DNA of 64,000 nt from Candidatus Aminicenantota bacterium (GCA_020348385.1 CP070750.1:3585511-3649510); one strand, 5' to 3'. Numbered from the stretch's first letter, positions 37,249-46,392 are shown. Made by a program: numbers and translations. The notes: a model not told the origin generated them from the sequence alone.

Positions 37249-37296
37249 CTGAATATACGATAAATTCAGTATAGTAAGAATTATTGGAATTGTCAA
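37249..37296 (-). promoter_or_regulatory. Promoter and overlapping dyad operator of the arsM operon
   Basis: Minus strand TTGACA (37296-37291), 17-base spacer, TATACT (37273-37268): an almost consensus sigma70 promoter. An inverted repeat, CTGAAT (37249-37254) and ATTCAG (37264-37269), with two further matching pairs inside the nine-base spacer, overlaps the -10 box and the start site. That is the usual place for a repressor operator. Distance to ATG 37225 is about 35 bases from the expected start. Confidence 0.75.
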
Positions 37297-37322
37297 GAAG
37301 AATGTTATCTCTGTCGTGATAT

Positions 37323-39656
37323 TTACCTGTTTATGTTGACTTCGTCTTTCCAGTAACGGAGCTTGCCGAGGCCTCCTTTGTCCGGGCTGGCATCATAGGC
37401 CAACCCATAATAGGAGGATTTGGCTTCGAATAGTGGCTTTTCCTTGAAGAAAGCTTTGGTCAGGTTAACGATGGTGTAGGTAATTTTTGATCCGTGTAGT
37501 GAGGCAAACAAAAAGTCCCCGTTGGTTTCGAATTCGCCAAATCCGATTTTTCCTGCCTCGTAGGTGTAGCGCGGACGACGCCAGTCACGTGCCATATCCA
37601 TGCGCAGATCATTTTTTACCCCGATGACGGTCTTCCGATTTTCTGAATCGATCTCTACGCCGAGGCCTGCTCGGTCTGGTTTTGTCTGGATGACACGAAT
37701 TTTATTCAGCCATTTGACGGGGGGCTCATCTTTTGGGTGGGGGATGAGGACAGTAATAAAACCCACGGTTTCTCCCAGCTCGAAGTGTTGGGCTGTGGTT
37801 TGATGGATCAAAAATTCATCCTGGTAGTGTCTTTTTTCCGGTTCTGTTCCGTCAAATCTGAAATGGGTTGCCGGAAACAGGATGAGAAGGTTATTTTCTG
37901 TGGGGAGAGCATGGTTTTGGATTTTGTCATACACTGTGTCATACCAGTGTTCCCCTTGGTCGAGGATTTTACGCGTGTGCCACAGATTGGCCAGAGTAAA
38001 ATATTCCTCCTTGAGCGATTTGAGGATGTCGAACACGACATAAAGCTCAGGATCTTTGACATTCACGATGACGCGGTCCCACGCATAACCCATGCTGTCA
38101 TCTGTGAGCCGCGTGCGGCTGTAATCGAAATCATCCAAACTCAAGAAGTCCACCTTTTGTGTGCGAACCTTGCGGTAGGAGCCGGCGTTGTGCAAAAAAT
38201 CGAGAATGCTCTGTCCTGGAACGGCATTCCTTGTGCTGTACCGAAATTCTCCCTGATTCTGTCCCATCCAGATTTTTTCCTGCCTCACACACAACCGGTT
38301 GTGGAAATAATCCTGGCGATAGGCGCCGTAAGGACCACTGGGCATATAATCACGGTATCCCCCGTCATGAAGGAGGATAGAGCTCCCGGACATCAACAAA
38401 ATAATGCTGTTTTCGTCCGCATGCCCGTGGGTCATCTTTTCTTCTTCCACCGGAATTGTGTCTCTCAAATAATCCCGAAAGTTTAAACCGCCATCGCCCT
38501 CATCCCGGTAATTCAACAGAAGATATGTGGAATCAGGATCCCAACCATTTCTGAAGACAATCTTTTTGCCCTGAACGTCCTCCATAACTTCTTGGGACAG
38601 GGATCCCGGCTTTTGGACAGGGATATTGTCTCCGCCCCAAAGAAAACAGTCTAAAAGATTGTAGGCAAGGCCGATATTTCGAGGCTCTCCGAAGTCGATG
38701 AATTTCCGTGCAATCGTTGTGGCCGCCCATTTGAGCTGGGGATCCTTAAAATGATTGGCCGTTGTTTCGAAAAATACCAGGAAGCGCGCCCAATTAGCCA
38801 TCCAGTTGGCGTCTCCGAAATCGGGGACCATTCCTGCCGGGCACATCAAGTGGAGGAAATATTGGGCATAATAATACATTTCTGGGGTGTTGAGTAACTC
38901 GTCCTGCTTCCCCATAGCGTCGGCATACCCCAGCAAAGCATACAACCAGACGGCGTGGTAGATGGTAGCATCTTCGATCTGCCAGTTTCCCCAGTTGTCG
39001 TCTCCCAGGGCTTTGCGCTGCATCTCCCATGTTTTAGCATCTGGATGGTTGGGGAGTGCTCTCACAGCCCATGCCAGAGATTCGGTTCGAAGCGCTGCCC
39101 GGTTCATCGGTCCCCACTCCTGCGTTTGGAGGACATACGCCATGCTGTGGGCAATGTCGTTCTGCATATTGTGAATTTCTTCTGCGTTCAAAGCCCCGGC
39201 AGTCTTCAGGATGTCATAGGCTCTGAGGAAGCGCATCACCGTAAAAAAATCTGGGAGCATCGGAATGCCATCCCCATAATCGGGGCGTTTTTCTCTTGCC
39301 CATTCTGGAAATGCGGATCGATATCCTGAATAACTGAAGAGAATTTTTTTGGAACGAACGGCATATTCTGGATTTTTTTCCTGTTGGTACAGATACGCAT
39401 AGATGACGGCCATTTCCAGCAAGCCGCCAGGAGGTCGGTATCCGAACACACTCTCGGGATCAAAACTTTCTTTCCAGCGTTGCATAAGATTATCGTAGTT
39501 TTCCCAAGTGTAATCGGCGGCCTCCCGCGCATAATCCAGGTATTGAGATCGAGGCACAGCTTCTTGCGAGAATGCCTGGAGTTGGCTCGAGTGAATGAAT
39601 ACGCCGAAGAAAATAAAAGAAGAAATTAACAGCAAAATGGGTTTGTTTAATGACAT
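37323..39656 (-). CDS. Heparinase II/III-type polysaccharide lyase, exported
   Basis: A 777-residue protein with a signal peptide (about 1-30). Residues 40-380 form an (alpha/alpha) toroid (YRPPGGLLEMAVIYAYLYQ, WQIEDATIYHAVWLYALLGYAD). The heparinase II/III domain follows with MTHGHADENSIILLMSGSSI, containing the His pair typical of the fold, and a C-terminal beta-sandwich. Lyases of this kind cut uronate-containing glycans such as alginate or glycosaminoglycans. ATG 39656 follows GGGAG; an in-frame ATG at 39710 gives an implausibly long n-region. The products could feed the KDG kinase/KDPG aldolase fusion at 9.6 kb. It stands alone on its strand. Confidence 0.82.
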   Translation of the reverse strand: MSLNKPILLLISSFIFFGVFIHSSQLQAFSQEAVPRSQYLDYAREAADYTWENYDNLMQRWKESFDPESVFGYRPPGGLLEMAVIYAYLYQQEKNPEYAVRSKKILFSYSGYRSAFPEWAREKRPDYGDGIPMLPDFFTVMRFLRAYDILKTAGALNAEEIHNMQNDIAHSMAYVLQTQEWGPMNRAALRTESLAWAVRALPNHPDAKTWEMQRKALGDDNWGNWQIEDATIYHAVWLYALLGYADAMGKQDELLNTPEMYYYAQYFLHLMCPAGMVPDFGDANWMANWARFLVFFETTANHFKDPQLKWAATTIARKFIDFGEPRNIGLAYNLLDCFLWGGDNIPVQKPGSLSQEVMEDVQGKKIVFRNGWDPDSTYLLLNYRDEGDGGLNFRDYLRDTIPVEEEKMTHGHADENSIILLMSGSSILLHDGGYRDYMPSGPYGAYRQDYFHNRLCVRQEKIWMGQNQGEFRYSTRNAVPGQSILDFLHNAGSYRKVRTQKVDFLSLDDFDYSRTRLTDDSMGYAWDRVIVNVKDPELYVVFDILKSLKEEYFTLANLWHTRKILDQGEHWYDTVYDKIQNHALPTENNLLILFPATHFRFDGTEPEKRHYQDEFLIHQTTAQHFELGETVGFITVLIPHPKDEPPVKWLNKIRVIQTKPDRAGLGVEIDSENRKTVIGVKNDLRMDMARDWRRPRYTYEAGKIGFGEFETNGDFLFASLHGSKITYTIVNLTKAFFKEKPLFEAKSSYYGLAYDASPDKGGLGKLRYWKDEVNINR

Positions 39657-40027
39657 CTTGATTCTCCCAAGTGATGCTCCTATGCCCTTTCCCGTAAAGC
39701 TATGATTCATCGTCTGGCATTGGTTTACAGGAACGATCGTCTACGCCGCGATATATCCCGTTCGATGATTAGCCCGATGATTTTTCCCTTTAACTCTGAC
39801 GTTGATTTTTCTGAATTTACCGTCTTTTTGATAGTTAGATGGCGAATAATGCATGATATTAGTCTTTTTGGGACAACATTGCCATCTCAAAAGCCTATGA
39901 TACTAGATAAGGGAATAATATCCAAACAGCAATTATTCTTCGTGAACCTTTACTTTTCATTCCCATCGGGGATAGTTTTGATTTATCATAGGGGCGCATA
40001 TTCGATCGAAAAGATGAAAGGTTTGCC
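39657..40027. other. Divergent intergenic region without a recognised gene
   Basis: About 370 bases between the lyase and the decarboxylase genes. It is AT-rich. Open frames here show no family features or ribosome sites and are not called. It presumably holds both divergent promoters; I see no convincing -35/-10 pair. Confidence 0.5.
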
Positions 40028-41443
40028 ATGAAAGTCACAAATTTGGAACTTTCGACTGATGAAATGTTACGGATGGGGGAATCTGCCCTGAGATCCGTCA
40101 TCGACCACATCGCCAGATTGCCGGTTTCATCCTGCAATGGTCTAGACCGGTATAATCAAGTTATGGAATTGTTATCGGAACCTCCTCCGGAAAAAGGCAT
40201 GGATTTTGAGCCTGTCTTCGATTATCTGATAAACCAGGCAATCCCAGCTTCCATTACTCATCCTCATCCTGCTTTTATGGGTTATATTCCGGGAGGAGGG
40301 TTGTATGCTTCGGCCATCGCCGACTTTATCGCGGCAGCCACGAATCGGTATGTGGGCGTTAGTTTTGCTGCCCCGGTTTTAGCTCAATTAGAAAAAACCG
40401 TTTTGGATTGGTTTGTCGAATGGATGATGTATCCCGATTCGGCACGGGGGATCCTGACGTCCGGAGGATCGTTAGCTAATTTTAGCGCAGTTGTCACAGC
40501 AAGAAAACATTTGCTCGGGGAGAATTTCAGCAAAGGGATTGTCTATATGTCTAGCCAAACGCATCATTGCGTGATAAAGGTGGCGAATCTTGCTGGAATT
40601 CCAGAGGAAAATTTTCGGATGCTGGATGTTGATGGGAATTTCCGAGCCTTTCCCGAATATTTTGAGGCTGCCATAAAGGAGGATCTGGAAAAAGGTCTGA
40701 AGCCATTTCTGCTCGTGGGAAATGCTGGATCTATCAATACGGGCGCTGTGGATCCGCTTATTGAATTGGGTGATGTGGCCAAGAGATATGGGCTATGGTA
40801 TCACATCGATGCTGCTTATGGAGGATTTTTCAATCTCTGTGAGGAGGGAAAGAAAAAACTCAAAGGCATCGAGTGCTCGGATTCTGTCGTGCTCGATCCG
40901 CACAAAGGACTTTTCATCCCATATGGAACCGGAAGCCTTTTGGTCAGGGATGGCGATCTCCTTCGCCGGGCGCATGTCATGAGCGCTGACTACATTCAGG
41001 ATCATCCTGTCCCGGATTATATGTGGGATGCTGCAGATTATTCACCTGAATTATCCCGGTCGTTCAGGGGACTTCGTGTGTGGCTCCCATTGAAACTATT
41101 TGGTGTTCAGGCATTCCGGGAAAACCTGTCCGAAAAGCTCCGATTGACCCGATGGATTTACCAGCGCTTTGCCGAGGAGCCCGGGTTTGAATGTTTGTCC
41201 CCTCCTGAACTTTCCGCCTTTGCCTTCCGTTACCGCCCAGAAAAGGGGGACATAGATGCATTTAACCGGAAGTTGTTGAAGACCATCGTTGCGAGCAAAA
41301 AACTATATCTCTCATCAACCCAATTGAACGGAGAGTTCGTCATCCGCATCTGCATTCTGGGTTTCCGTACCCATAAACCGGACGTAGAAAGGGCTTTTGA
41401 TCTCATCGTAACCACAGCTCGAAATCTGGAAAACCTCGAATGA
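40028..41443 (+). CDS. PLP-dependent group II amino acid decarboxylase
   Basis: A 471-residue enzyme of the aromatic-L-amino-acid/glutamate decarboxylase family. Visible landmarks are HPHPAFMGYIPGGGLY near the N-terminus, LTSGGSLANFSAV for phosphate binding, VYMSSQTHHCVIKVA with the ring-stacking His, HIDAAYGGFF with the pyridine-binding Asp, and the Schiff-base Lys293 in LDPHKGLFIPYG. Substrate cannot be assigned; tyrosine, tryptophan or aspartate-type activity are all possible. AAAGG lies before the ATG. The CDF transporter follows 16 bases later. Confidence 0.88.
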   Translation: MKVTNLELSTDEMLRMGESALRSVIDHIARLPVSSCNGLDRYNQVMELLSEPPPEKGMDFEPVFDYLINQAIPASITHPHPAFMGYIPGGGLYASAIADFIAAATNRYVGVSFAAPVLAQLEKTVLDWFVEWMMYPDSARGILTSGGSLANFSAVVTARKHLLGENFSKGIVYMSSQTHHCVIKVANLAGIPEENFRMLDVDGNFRAFPEYFEAAIKEDLEKGLKPFLLVGNAGSINTGAVDPLIELGDVAKRYGLWYHIDAAYGGFFNLCEEGKKKLKGIECSDSVVLDPHKGLFIPYGTGSLLVRDGDLLRRAHVMSADYIQDHPVPDYMWDAADYSPELSRSFRGLRVWLPLKLFGVQAFRENLSEKLRLTRWIYQRFAEEPGFECLSPPELSAFAFRYRPEKGDIDAFNRKLLKTIVASKKLYLSSTQLNGEFVIRICILGFRTHKPDVERAFDLIVTTARNLENLE

Positions 41444-41459
41444 AATAAGGAGTCGAAAG

Positions 41460-42380
41460 TTGCATCATCAAAGCAAGAAAGCCGTATTAGCAGCCCTATT
41501 CGGAAACCTGGGGATTGCTATTTTCAAGTTTGTCGCAGCATTATTCAGCGGGTCCTCTTCGATGCTGGCTGAAGCCTACCATTCGGTCTCCGATACGTTC
41601 AATCAGGTTTTACTCCTGTATGGATTGAAGGCCAGCAAAAAACCTGCCGACAAAGAACACCCATTCGGACATGGTAAGGAACAGTTTTTCTGGTCCTTTA
41701 TCGTGGCCATGATCCTGTTCGGGATTGCGGGAACATTGTCCATCATCGAGGGTTACCATAAATTCCGTCATCCTGAACCGATAAAGTATATTGGATTGAC
41801 TTACATGGCTATTGCTGTGGCCATCATATTCGATGGCCTTGCCCTCAGGATTGCCGTTTTAAATATAAAAGAAGAGATGAAGAGAGAAGAACATGGGAGT
41901 TTTTTGGAGACTCTGCGGAGAAGTAAGGATCCCACTAACCTCACCGTATTTGTGGAGGATTCCTTGGCTATCGCTGGTGTTTTGATTGCAGGCGTCGCCA
42001 TCACCATTGTTCATTTCACCCAGAGCTTGATTTTCGATGCCATTGCCTCGATTTTCATCGGGGCCATGCTCATGGTTTTTGCCTTGTTTTTGGCCTTCGA
42101 AACCAGGATGCTTCTGGTCGGTGAAGCTGTTACACCCTACAAAAGAAGAAAGATCTTAAAAATTGTCAAATCATTTAAAGAGGTAATCGAGGTTTTAAGC
42201 TTGAAGACCATGCATCTTAGCTCGGATGAGGTGCTGGTAGCCCTGGAAATCGACTATAAAGATGACTTGGTTGTGGGTGATTTGGAACAGATAAATCAAG
42301 ACATCGAGGTGAAAATCAAAGAGATCATCCCCCGCGCCAAGGTTTATCTCGAAGCCCAAAAAAAACCTCCCCCTCAATAA
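41460..42380 (+). CDS. Cation diffusion facilitator (CDF) family divalent-metal transporter
   Basis: A 306-residue transporter with about six membrane helices and a C-terminal cytoplasmic domain. Family features are AALFGNLGIAIFKFVAALFSG, the metal-site segment YHSVSDTFNQ (HxxxD) in helix 2, KEHPFGHGKEQFFWS and FVEDSLAIAGVLIAG in helix 5. It should export zinc, iron or manganese in exchange for protons. The start is TTG at 41460 with AAGGAG at seven-base spacing; no ATG is available near the N-terminus. Likely co-transcribed with the decarboxylase. Confidence 0.9.
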   Translation: MHHQSKKAVLAALFGNLGIAIFKFVAALFSGSSSMLAEAYHSVSDTFNQVLLLYGLKASKKPADKEHPFGHGKEQFFWSFIVAMILFGIAGTLSIIEGYHKFRHPEPIKYIGLTYMAIAVAIIFDGLALRIAVLNIKEEMKREEHGSFLETLRRSKDPTNLTVFVEDSLAIAGVLIAGVAITIVHFTQSLIFDAIASIFIGAMLMVFALFLAFETRMLLVGEAVTPYKRRKILKIVKSFKEVIEVLSLKTMHLSSDEVLVALEIDYKDDLVVGDLEQINQDIEVKIKEIIPRAKVYLEAQKKPPPQ

Positions 42381-42440
42381 TTATCCCCTATATATAAATA
42401 AGCTACAAAAACAGGCAAGCAGAAGAGGAAGGCATCCCCC

Positions 42441-43103
42441 TTATTCGAAGACCTGTTTGATGACGTCCACGATTTCTAGGGCATACTCCACTTGGGTTAT
42501 CGGGATTCCTTTGTCTTTGGCAATGGAGTCAAAACGTCCATCTTTGTTGCTGTCTGCGGCCACGATGATATAGTCTGCAAACGGCGCCACAGCATCGATC
42601 ATCTTTTCGTTGTCACTTCCAGGTGCGCCTCTCCCAGATGTGCCGGCCGCATGCATGGCAATGATGAAGATATTCTCCTGTTTGCAGTAGTCGATGATCT
42701 CTTTGAGACGTTTGACTTCCGCATCCACTGTCAGGCCAGAAGCTCCCATACCCTTCAAGCTTGCGCCAATGGCGAAAATGATGGTTTTGTAGGGTGTGCC
42801 TTTGGGATAAGTCCCCAAGTCCGTATTCACTTCGACGTGAAATCCGGGGCCGGATTCTTTATCAGCGAGGCCTACGCCTGCCTTGATAAGATCCACGGTC
42901 GGCACATCGCAATAATCGTATTTCACACCGGCTTCTTCACAGATAACATTCAGCGTTTCCACATCCGCGCTTTGTCCTGCAGATGTGGTGAGCACAGGCA
43001 GGGTGCTTTTTGGGATGTCGCTGGCAGCTGTATTCGTTGCAGCTGCAAACAGCAGCAGCCCGATGGCTAATGGAAAAAATACCATTCGTTTGAGGTTTTT
43101 CAT
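42441..43103 (-). CDS. DUF6305-like exported protein
   Basis: A 220-residue protein with a signal peptide (about 1-28) and a mature alpha/beta domain: LPVLTTSAGQSADVETLNVI, TIIFAIGASLKGMGASGLTVD, IFIIAMHAAGTSGRGAPGSDNE, YIIVAADSNKDGRFD. I believe it belongs to DUF6305, whose function is unknown; the fold resembles a Rossmann-like solute-binding domain. It is the last gene of the minus-strand operon of transporter, microprotein, aspartoacylase-like and C69 genes, 54 bases after the dipeptidase, so it may bind the transported substrate. Confidence 0.7.
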   Translation of the reverse strand: MKNLKRMVFFPLAIGLLLFAAATNTAASDIPKSTLPVLTTSAGQSADVETLNVICEEAGVKYDYCDVPTVDLIKAGVGLADKESGPGFHVEVNTDLGTYPKGTPYKTIIFAIGASLKGMGASGLTVDAEVKRLKEIIDYCKQENIFIIAMHAAGTSGRGAPGSDNEKMIDAVAPFADYIIVAADSNKDGRFDSIAKDKGIPITQVEYALEIVDVIKQVFE

Positions 43104-43157
43104 ATATCTACTCCTTCCAATGATTCCTGTTTATTTTAATCAATTTTCGTGTCTGAA

Positions 43158-44921
43158 TCACCTTTTTCCTTCTGGCTCTTCAGGCTTCAACTGATTGTGT
43201 TCGATGAGTTCTTTCAAGTACCAATCAGGAAACGTCAACCTGTTCCTTTCCCTTGTTTTGGCGTCGTAGCTCCACAATTTATTGTACTTCACCAGCAGAT
43301 CGTCTCCCAGCTTCCACCATGCATTCACAACGGCGTTAGCCTGGTTGTTGCTGTAATCGGTCAGGTACACGATGGCTTCAGCCGGGTCTTTTTTATAAAG
43401 CTCGAGGGCCACACGGTCGGTTGATTCAACCCTCGACAGCGCTTTTTCTTCCCATTCTTCTTGCGCCAAACGCACATCCTTTATGGCATGGGAGTAAACT
43501 GTTTGTGTGTGGAAATCCACATAGTCGAATGCCCACCTGGCTGATTCCCGGTTGAACACCCAATGGTCGCCGATTTCGAAAGAGTGGGGGATACGGGTAA
43601 TCCCTGCATACAGTGGCATAAAACAGGAAGTGTCTTGCGCGCCGAAGGCCAGCCACACGATCCCTCCAATCGGGTGGGGCAACCAGTCTCGGCATTGGGT
43701 AACCGTCACGTATTCTGCCCGATTCACGCCGATGACCCTGGGTGTATTGTACCGCTGCTTATCCAGCGAAAATCCATAGGGAAGGAAGTTAGGATTGGCA
43801 AAAGGCCCTCCCTGTAATCCCCTCGCCGGATTATAATCTGTTCCTTCATACTTGTCCCGAGTCATTGCCATAACGTCCTTTGCCGAAAGCTTCTTTTCCG
43901 GTTTAACCGAAAACGGAAGCTCCATGTTGGGGGTATCGGGACTGAACTTCTGAGAAGGCGCCACTAGATCGAAGAATCGCCATAAACGGGCCCTTGATCC
44001 TTTCGAGCTTGCGGCACTTGTTTCCGAAGGGGAATAGGCCTTTTTCCAGTTGAAGGATTCGCCACTATCAGAATCGTAATATCCTTTGTCGACGGCATAC
44101 GAAATGACATTGGGCGAGGCCATAAAATAATCGGGATTGTCCAGGTCGATTTCTCCGATGCGGGATTCGTTCGGGCAGACGCTGACATGGTCATCCGGAA
44201 TCCTCTGTGCGCACCATATGGCGCCGGGCTTCCCGCTTTTGGGTGTCCACAGCGGACCCACGGGCATGATCTCGAAGATCCACACCTCATTGGGATCGGC
44301 CACTGCCAGCATCTCTCCTGAATCGGTGTAGCCGTAACCGTATTTTTCTCCAAGGGTTCCCATGAGTTTGATGGCCTCCCTTGCCGTTTTGCACTGCTCC
44401 ATAGCCACAAGAGTGAGCCATGTGATATCAAAGGTGGCCGATGGTGTCGGATTTCTCATTTCCCTGCGGCATCCGATCGTCGATTCTCCGATGGCCAGCT
44501 GTTGATCATTCATGTAGCCGAACATCCCATGGATATAGGCATAGGTATGGACCGGTTGGGGAATCTCCACACCCGTGAAGTTTTTTTTGTAGATTTCCCA
44601 TTTCAGGCCCTGTTCCGGCGGCCATGTTTCGAATTGATCGATATGGTAGATCTTGCGTGTTGCTCCAGCCTCGTAGTCGGCAGCCGGAATAGATCGGAAG
44701 GTCCAATCACACACCCCACAATCACAGGTATGAGTGGTCATCACCGATCCGTCTGTGGAAGCGTTTTTTCCGACGATGATCACCGTGCAGCCGTCCAGAG
44801 CATAAGCCGGTTCACTGCTTTCGAATTTTTTCTGCTCCGGCTGAAAAAATGCCAAAGCGCCGACAAAAATAAGAGCGATAAACAGGACGCTGACAATAAG
44901 CCAAAGTTTTTTTGTTTTCAC
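43158..44921 (-). CDS. C69-family (U34) dipeptidase, exported
   Basis: A 587-residue Ntn-hydrolase. An N-terminal membrane/signal segment (about 5-27) precedes the predicted nucleophile Cys in LDGCTVIIVGKNASTDGS. Other family segments are AIGESTIGCRREMRNP, EQCKTAREAIKLMGTLGEKYG and VWIFEIMPVGPLW. The extra cysteine cluster HTCDCGVCDW after the nucleophile region is unusual and could bind a metal. It cleaves dipeptides in the periplasm. The start is GTG with AGGAGGGAG upstream. In its operon it sits between the aspartoacylase-like and DUF6305 genes. Confidence 0.88.
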   Translation of the reverse strand: MKTKKLWLIVSVLFIALIFVGALAFFQPEQKKFESSEPAYALDGCTVIIVGKNASTDGSVMTTHTCDCGVCDWTFRSIPAADYEAGATRKIYHIDQFETWPPEQGLKWEIYKKNFTGVEIPQPVHTYAYIHGMFGYMNDQQLAIGESTIGCRREMRNPTPSATFDITWLTLVAMEQCKTAREAIKLMGTLGEKYGYGYTDSGEMLAVADPNEVWIFEIMPVGPLWTPKSGKPGAIWCAQRIPDDHVSVCPNESRIGEIDLDNPDYFMASPNVISYAVDKGYYDSDSGESFNWKKAYSPSETSAASSKGSRARLWRFFDLVAPSQKFSPDTPNMELPFSVKPEKKLSAKDVMAMTRDKYEGTDYNPARGLQGGPFANPNFLPYGFSLDKQRYNTPRVIGVNRAEYVTVTQCRDWLPHPIGGIVWLAFGAQDTSCFMPLYAGITRIPHSFEIGDHWVFNRESARWAFDYVDFHTQTVYSHAIKDVRLAQEEWEEKALSRVESTDRVALELYKKDPAEAIVYLTDYSNNQANAVVNAWWKLGDDLLVKYNKLWSYDAKTRERNRLTFPDWYLKELIEHNQLKPEEPEGKR

Positions 44922-45043
44922 GATCTCCCTCCTAATCTTTTTTTTCTTTTTCGTTAAATTGCGATAGATCCCTCAATTTTATGTCGTTTCCAAAGGCGCT
45001 ATCACTATGGCGCTGATCAGTCTATCGTATACAGTCAAAACGG

Positions 45044-46207
45044 CTAGTTGAAATACACGCTCTTTTTGTCCGTTTCATCGGGATTATGGTAATAGTATCC
45101 CACACCGTTTTTAACCACATCAGCGTATTTGGGAACGTTTTGAACGGCAATGGTTTTTTCCGGGAATTTTCGTGTGAATTGCCGCATCAGTTCTTGAATC
45201 ACCGAACAATGTTGTCCCACCCGCTTTTCTATCGGCCAACCCGTCTCATCGTACGGGACAAACAGCAATCCTTTTTTGGAAAGGCTCAACAGGAAAGGAT
45301 CCTTCCCATCCAGAAGCAGCTCCACGGTTTTTGGCCCTGTGGGCTGGTCGAGAAAAGGAATCGGGGCTTCCAACAGGAATGGCATCGCATCGGAGAAGTC
45401 CCCGATCTCTCGGTGAGAAAGTCCCCTGAATCCAGATGGCGAAGGTTCGACATGGTTGTCGAATTTTTCTCTCGCCTTCACCGTCAACGTGGTCATGGTG
45501 GCTATTCTCATGGATTTTTCCGGTGCCACGATACAGTTTGTGACAGGAAACATGGTCTCTGCGCCATGAACGTCAATCACAATGTCCACCTTTTCCTCTC
45601 GGATGATTTGCATCGCCGCATAGGTCACCCTCTCCATCAATGGGCCACCTGGCCGTCCTGGCCAAGTCCGATTGGTGTTTCGTGTGTCGATAAACGAAAG
45701 AAGCTGCCGGTCAGGATAGTGGACATAAACATCCGGATCTGGCCACTGGTCCAACCAAGACGCATCCCGGTTTCCCATCCGGAACTTTTTGCTGCCCCAA
45801 TCTGTGGGGATCTCGAAATACAGGGGGTACCCGTCTCCTGGCCGGGTGTTCCGGCTGCCGCTGTGGTTAAACATGGGAATGAGAATAAGCGTGCCTTTCT
45901 CGACGACGGCGTTTTCCATAAAAATGAGTGTCGCGAGCAGAGCGGCCGGCTCGTTCGAATGGGTGTTGGCCATGATCAACATTTTCCCCCCGGGCTCTCT
46001 CCCTTCCAGGAAAAACACGTTGGTGTCGGCCATGGTGCCTTTGATGCCTTCGCAATATTCGCTGAGCTTTGAGACTTTTGTGACACCTGGCCCGGCCACA
46101 ATCGGCAGTTGGTAATGCCGGTGTTTGTAGAGTTCCATCCCTCCGTTGATCATCGCTGCCACAACGACCGCCAGTAGCAAAATTTTTATGAGCTGAATTC
46201 GCGGCAT
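45044..46207 (-). CDS. Aspartoacylase / succinylglutamate desuccinylase-like M14 amidohydrolase
   Basis: A 387-residue protein with an N-terminal membrane anchor or signal (about 5-22). The zinc site is MANTHSNEPAAL (His-x-x-Glu) with the third ligand in DIVIDVHGAETMF. The region resembles AstE/AspA enzymes, which remove acyl groups from amino acids. The location outside or at the membrane is unusual for AstE, so the substrate may be an acylated amino acid or a peptide. It starts 14 bases after the microprotein gene and ends 122 bases before the dipeptidase gene. Confidence 0.8.
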   Translation of the reverse strand: MPRIQLIKILLLAVVVAAMINGGMELYKHRHYQLPIVAGPGVTKVSKLSEYCEGIKGTMADTNVFFLEGREPGGKMLIMANTHSNEPAALLATLIFMENAVVEKGTLILIPMFNHSGSRNTRPGDGYPLYFEIPTDWGSKKFRMGNRDASWLDQWPDPDVYVHYPDRQLLSFIDTRNTNRTWPGRPGGPLMERVTYAAMQIIREEKVDIVIDVHGAETMFPVTNCIVAPEKSMRIATMTTLTVKAREKFDNHVEPSPSGFRGLSHREIGDFSDAMPFLLEAPIPFLDQPTGPKTVELLLDGKDPFLLSLSKKGLLFVPYDETGWPIEKRVGQHCSVIQELMRQFTRKFPEKTIAVQNVPKYADVVKNGVGYYYHNPDETDKKSVYFN

Positions 46208-46221
46208 CTTGTTTTCCTTTT

Positions 46222-46377
46222 TTATTTAACCCTCAATACCCGCAGGATGAGAGGGATCAAAACCAGAAGGTAAAGGAGCATATCGTTCACACTCTTTTTT
46301 TCTTTGATGAAATTCCAGAGCAACAGGGCAATCAAGTACACACAAATCACATAGTAGATGATCATGATCAAAGGCAT
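46222..46377 (-). CDS. 51-residue membrane microprotein next to the transporter gene
   Basis: A short gene read by eye on the minus strand. ATG at 46377 is preceded by GGAGGAG at five-base spacing, one of the best ribosome sites in the window. The product begins MPLIMIIYYVICVYLIALLL, has a charged turn (NFIKEKKSVND), and a second hydrophobic helix (MLLYLLVLIPLILRVLRVK): two membrane segments with a basic tail. It fits exactly between the transporter (15 bases upstream) and the deacylase (14 bases downstream). A small subunit of the transporter is the best guess. No family recognised. Confidence 0.82.
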   Translation of the reverse strand: MPLIMIIYYVICVYLIALLLWNFIKEKKSVNDMLLYLLVLIPLILRVLRVK

Positions 46378-46392
46378 ATCATCTCCTCCATA

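Noticed and set aside
37737..38486. Plus-strand frame of 249 codons in the lyase gene
   Set aside because: Antisense to a clear heparinase II/III domain; no signal, motif or ribosome site of its own.
39702..40031. Plus-strand frame of 109 codons between lyase and decarboxylase genes
   Set aside because: It begins inside the signal-peptide region of the opposite gene, has no ribosome site and no recognisable composition; treated as intergenic.
44996..45015. Direct repeat GGCGCT-N8-GGCGCT between dipeptidase and deacylase genes
   Set aside because: Short, and GGCGCT is partly self-complementary; no promoter boxes line up with it, so no operator is called.
45086..46072. Plus-strand open frame of 328 codons opposite the aspartoacylase-like gene
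   Set aside because: The minus-strand product has zinc-ligand motifs and operon context; the plus frame looks like antisense translation.
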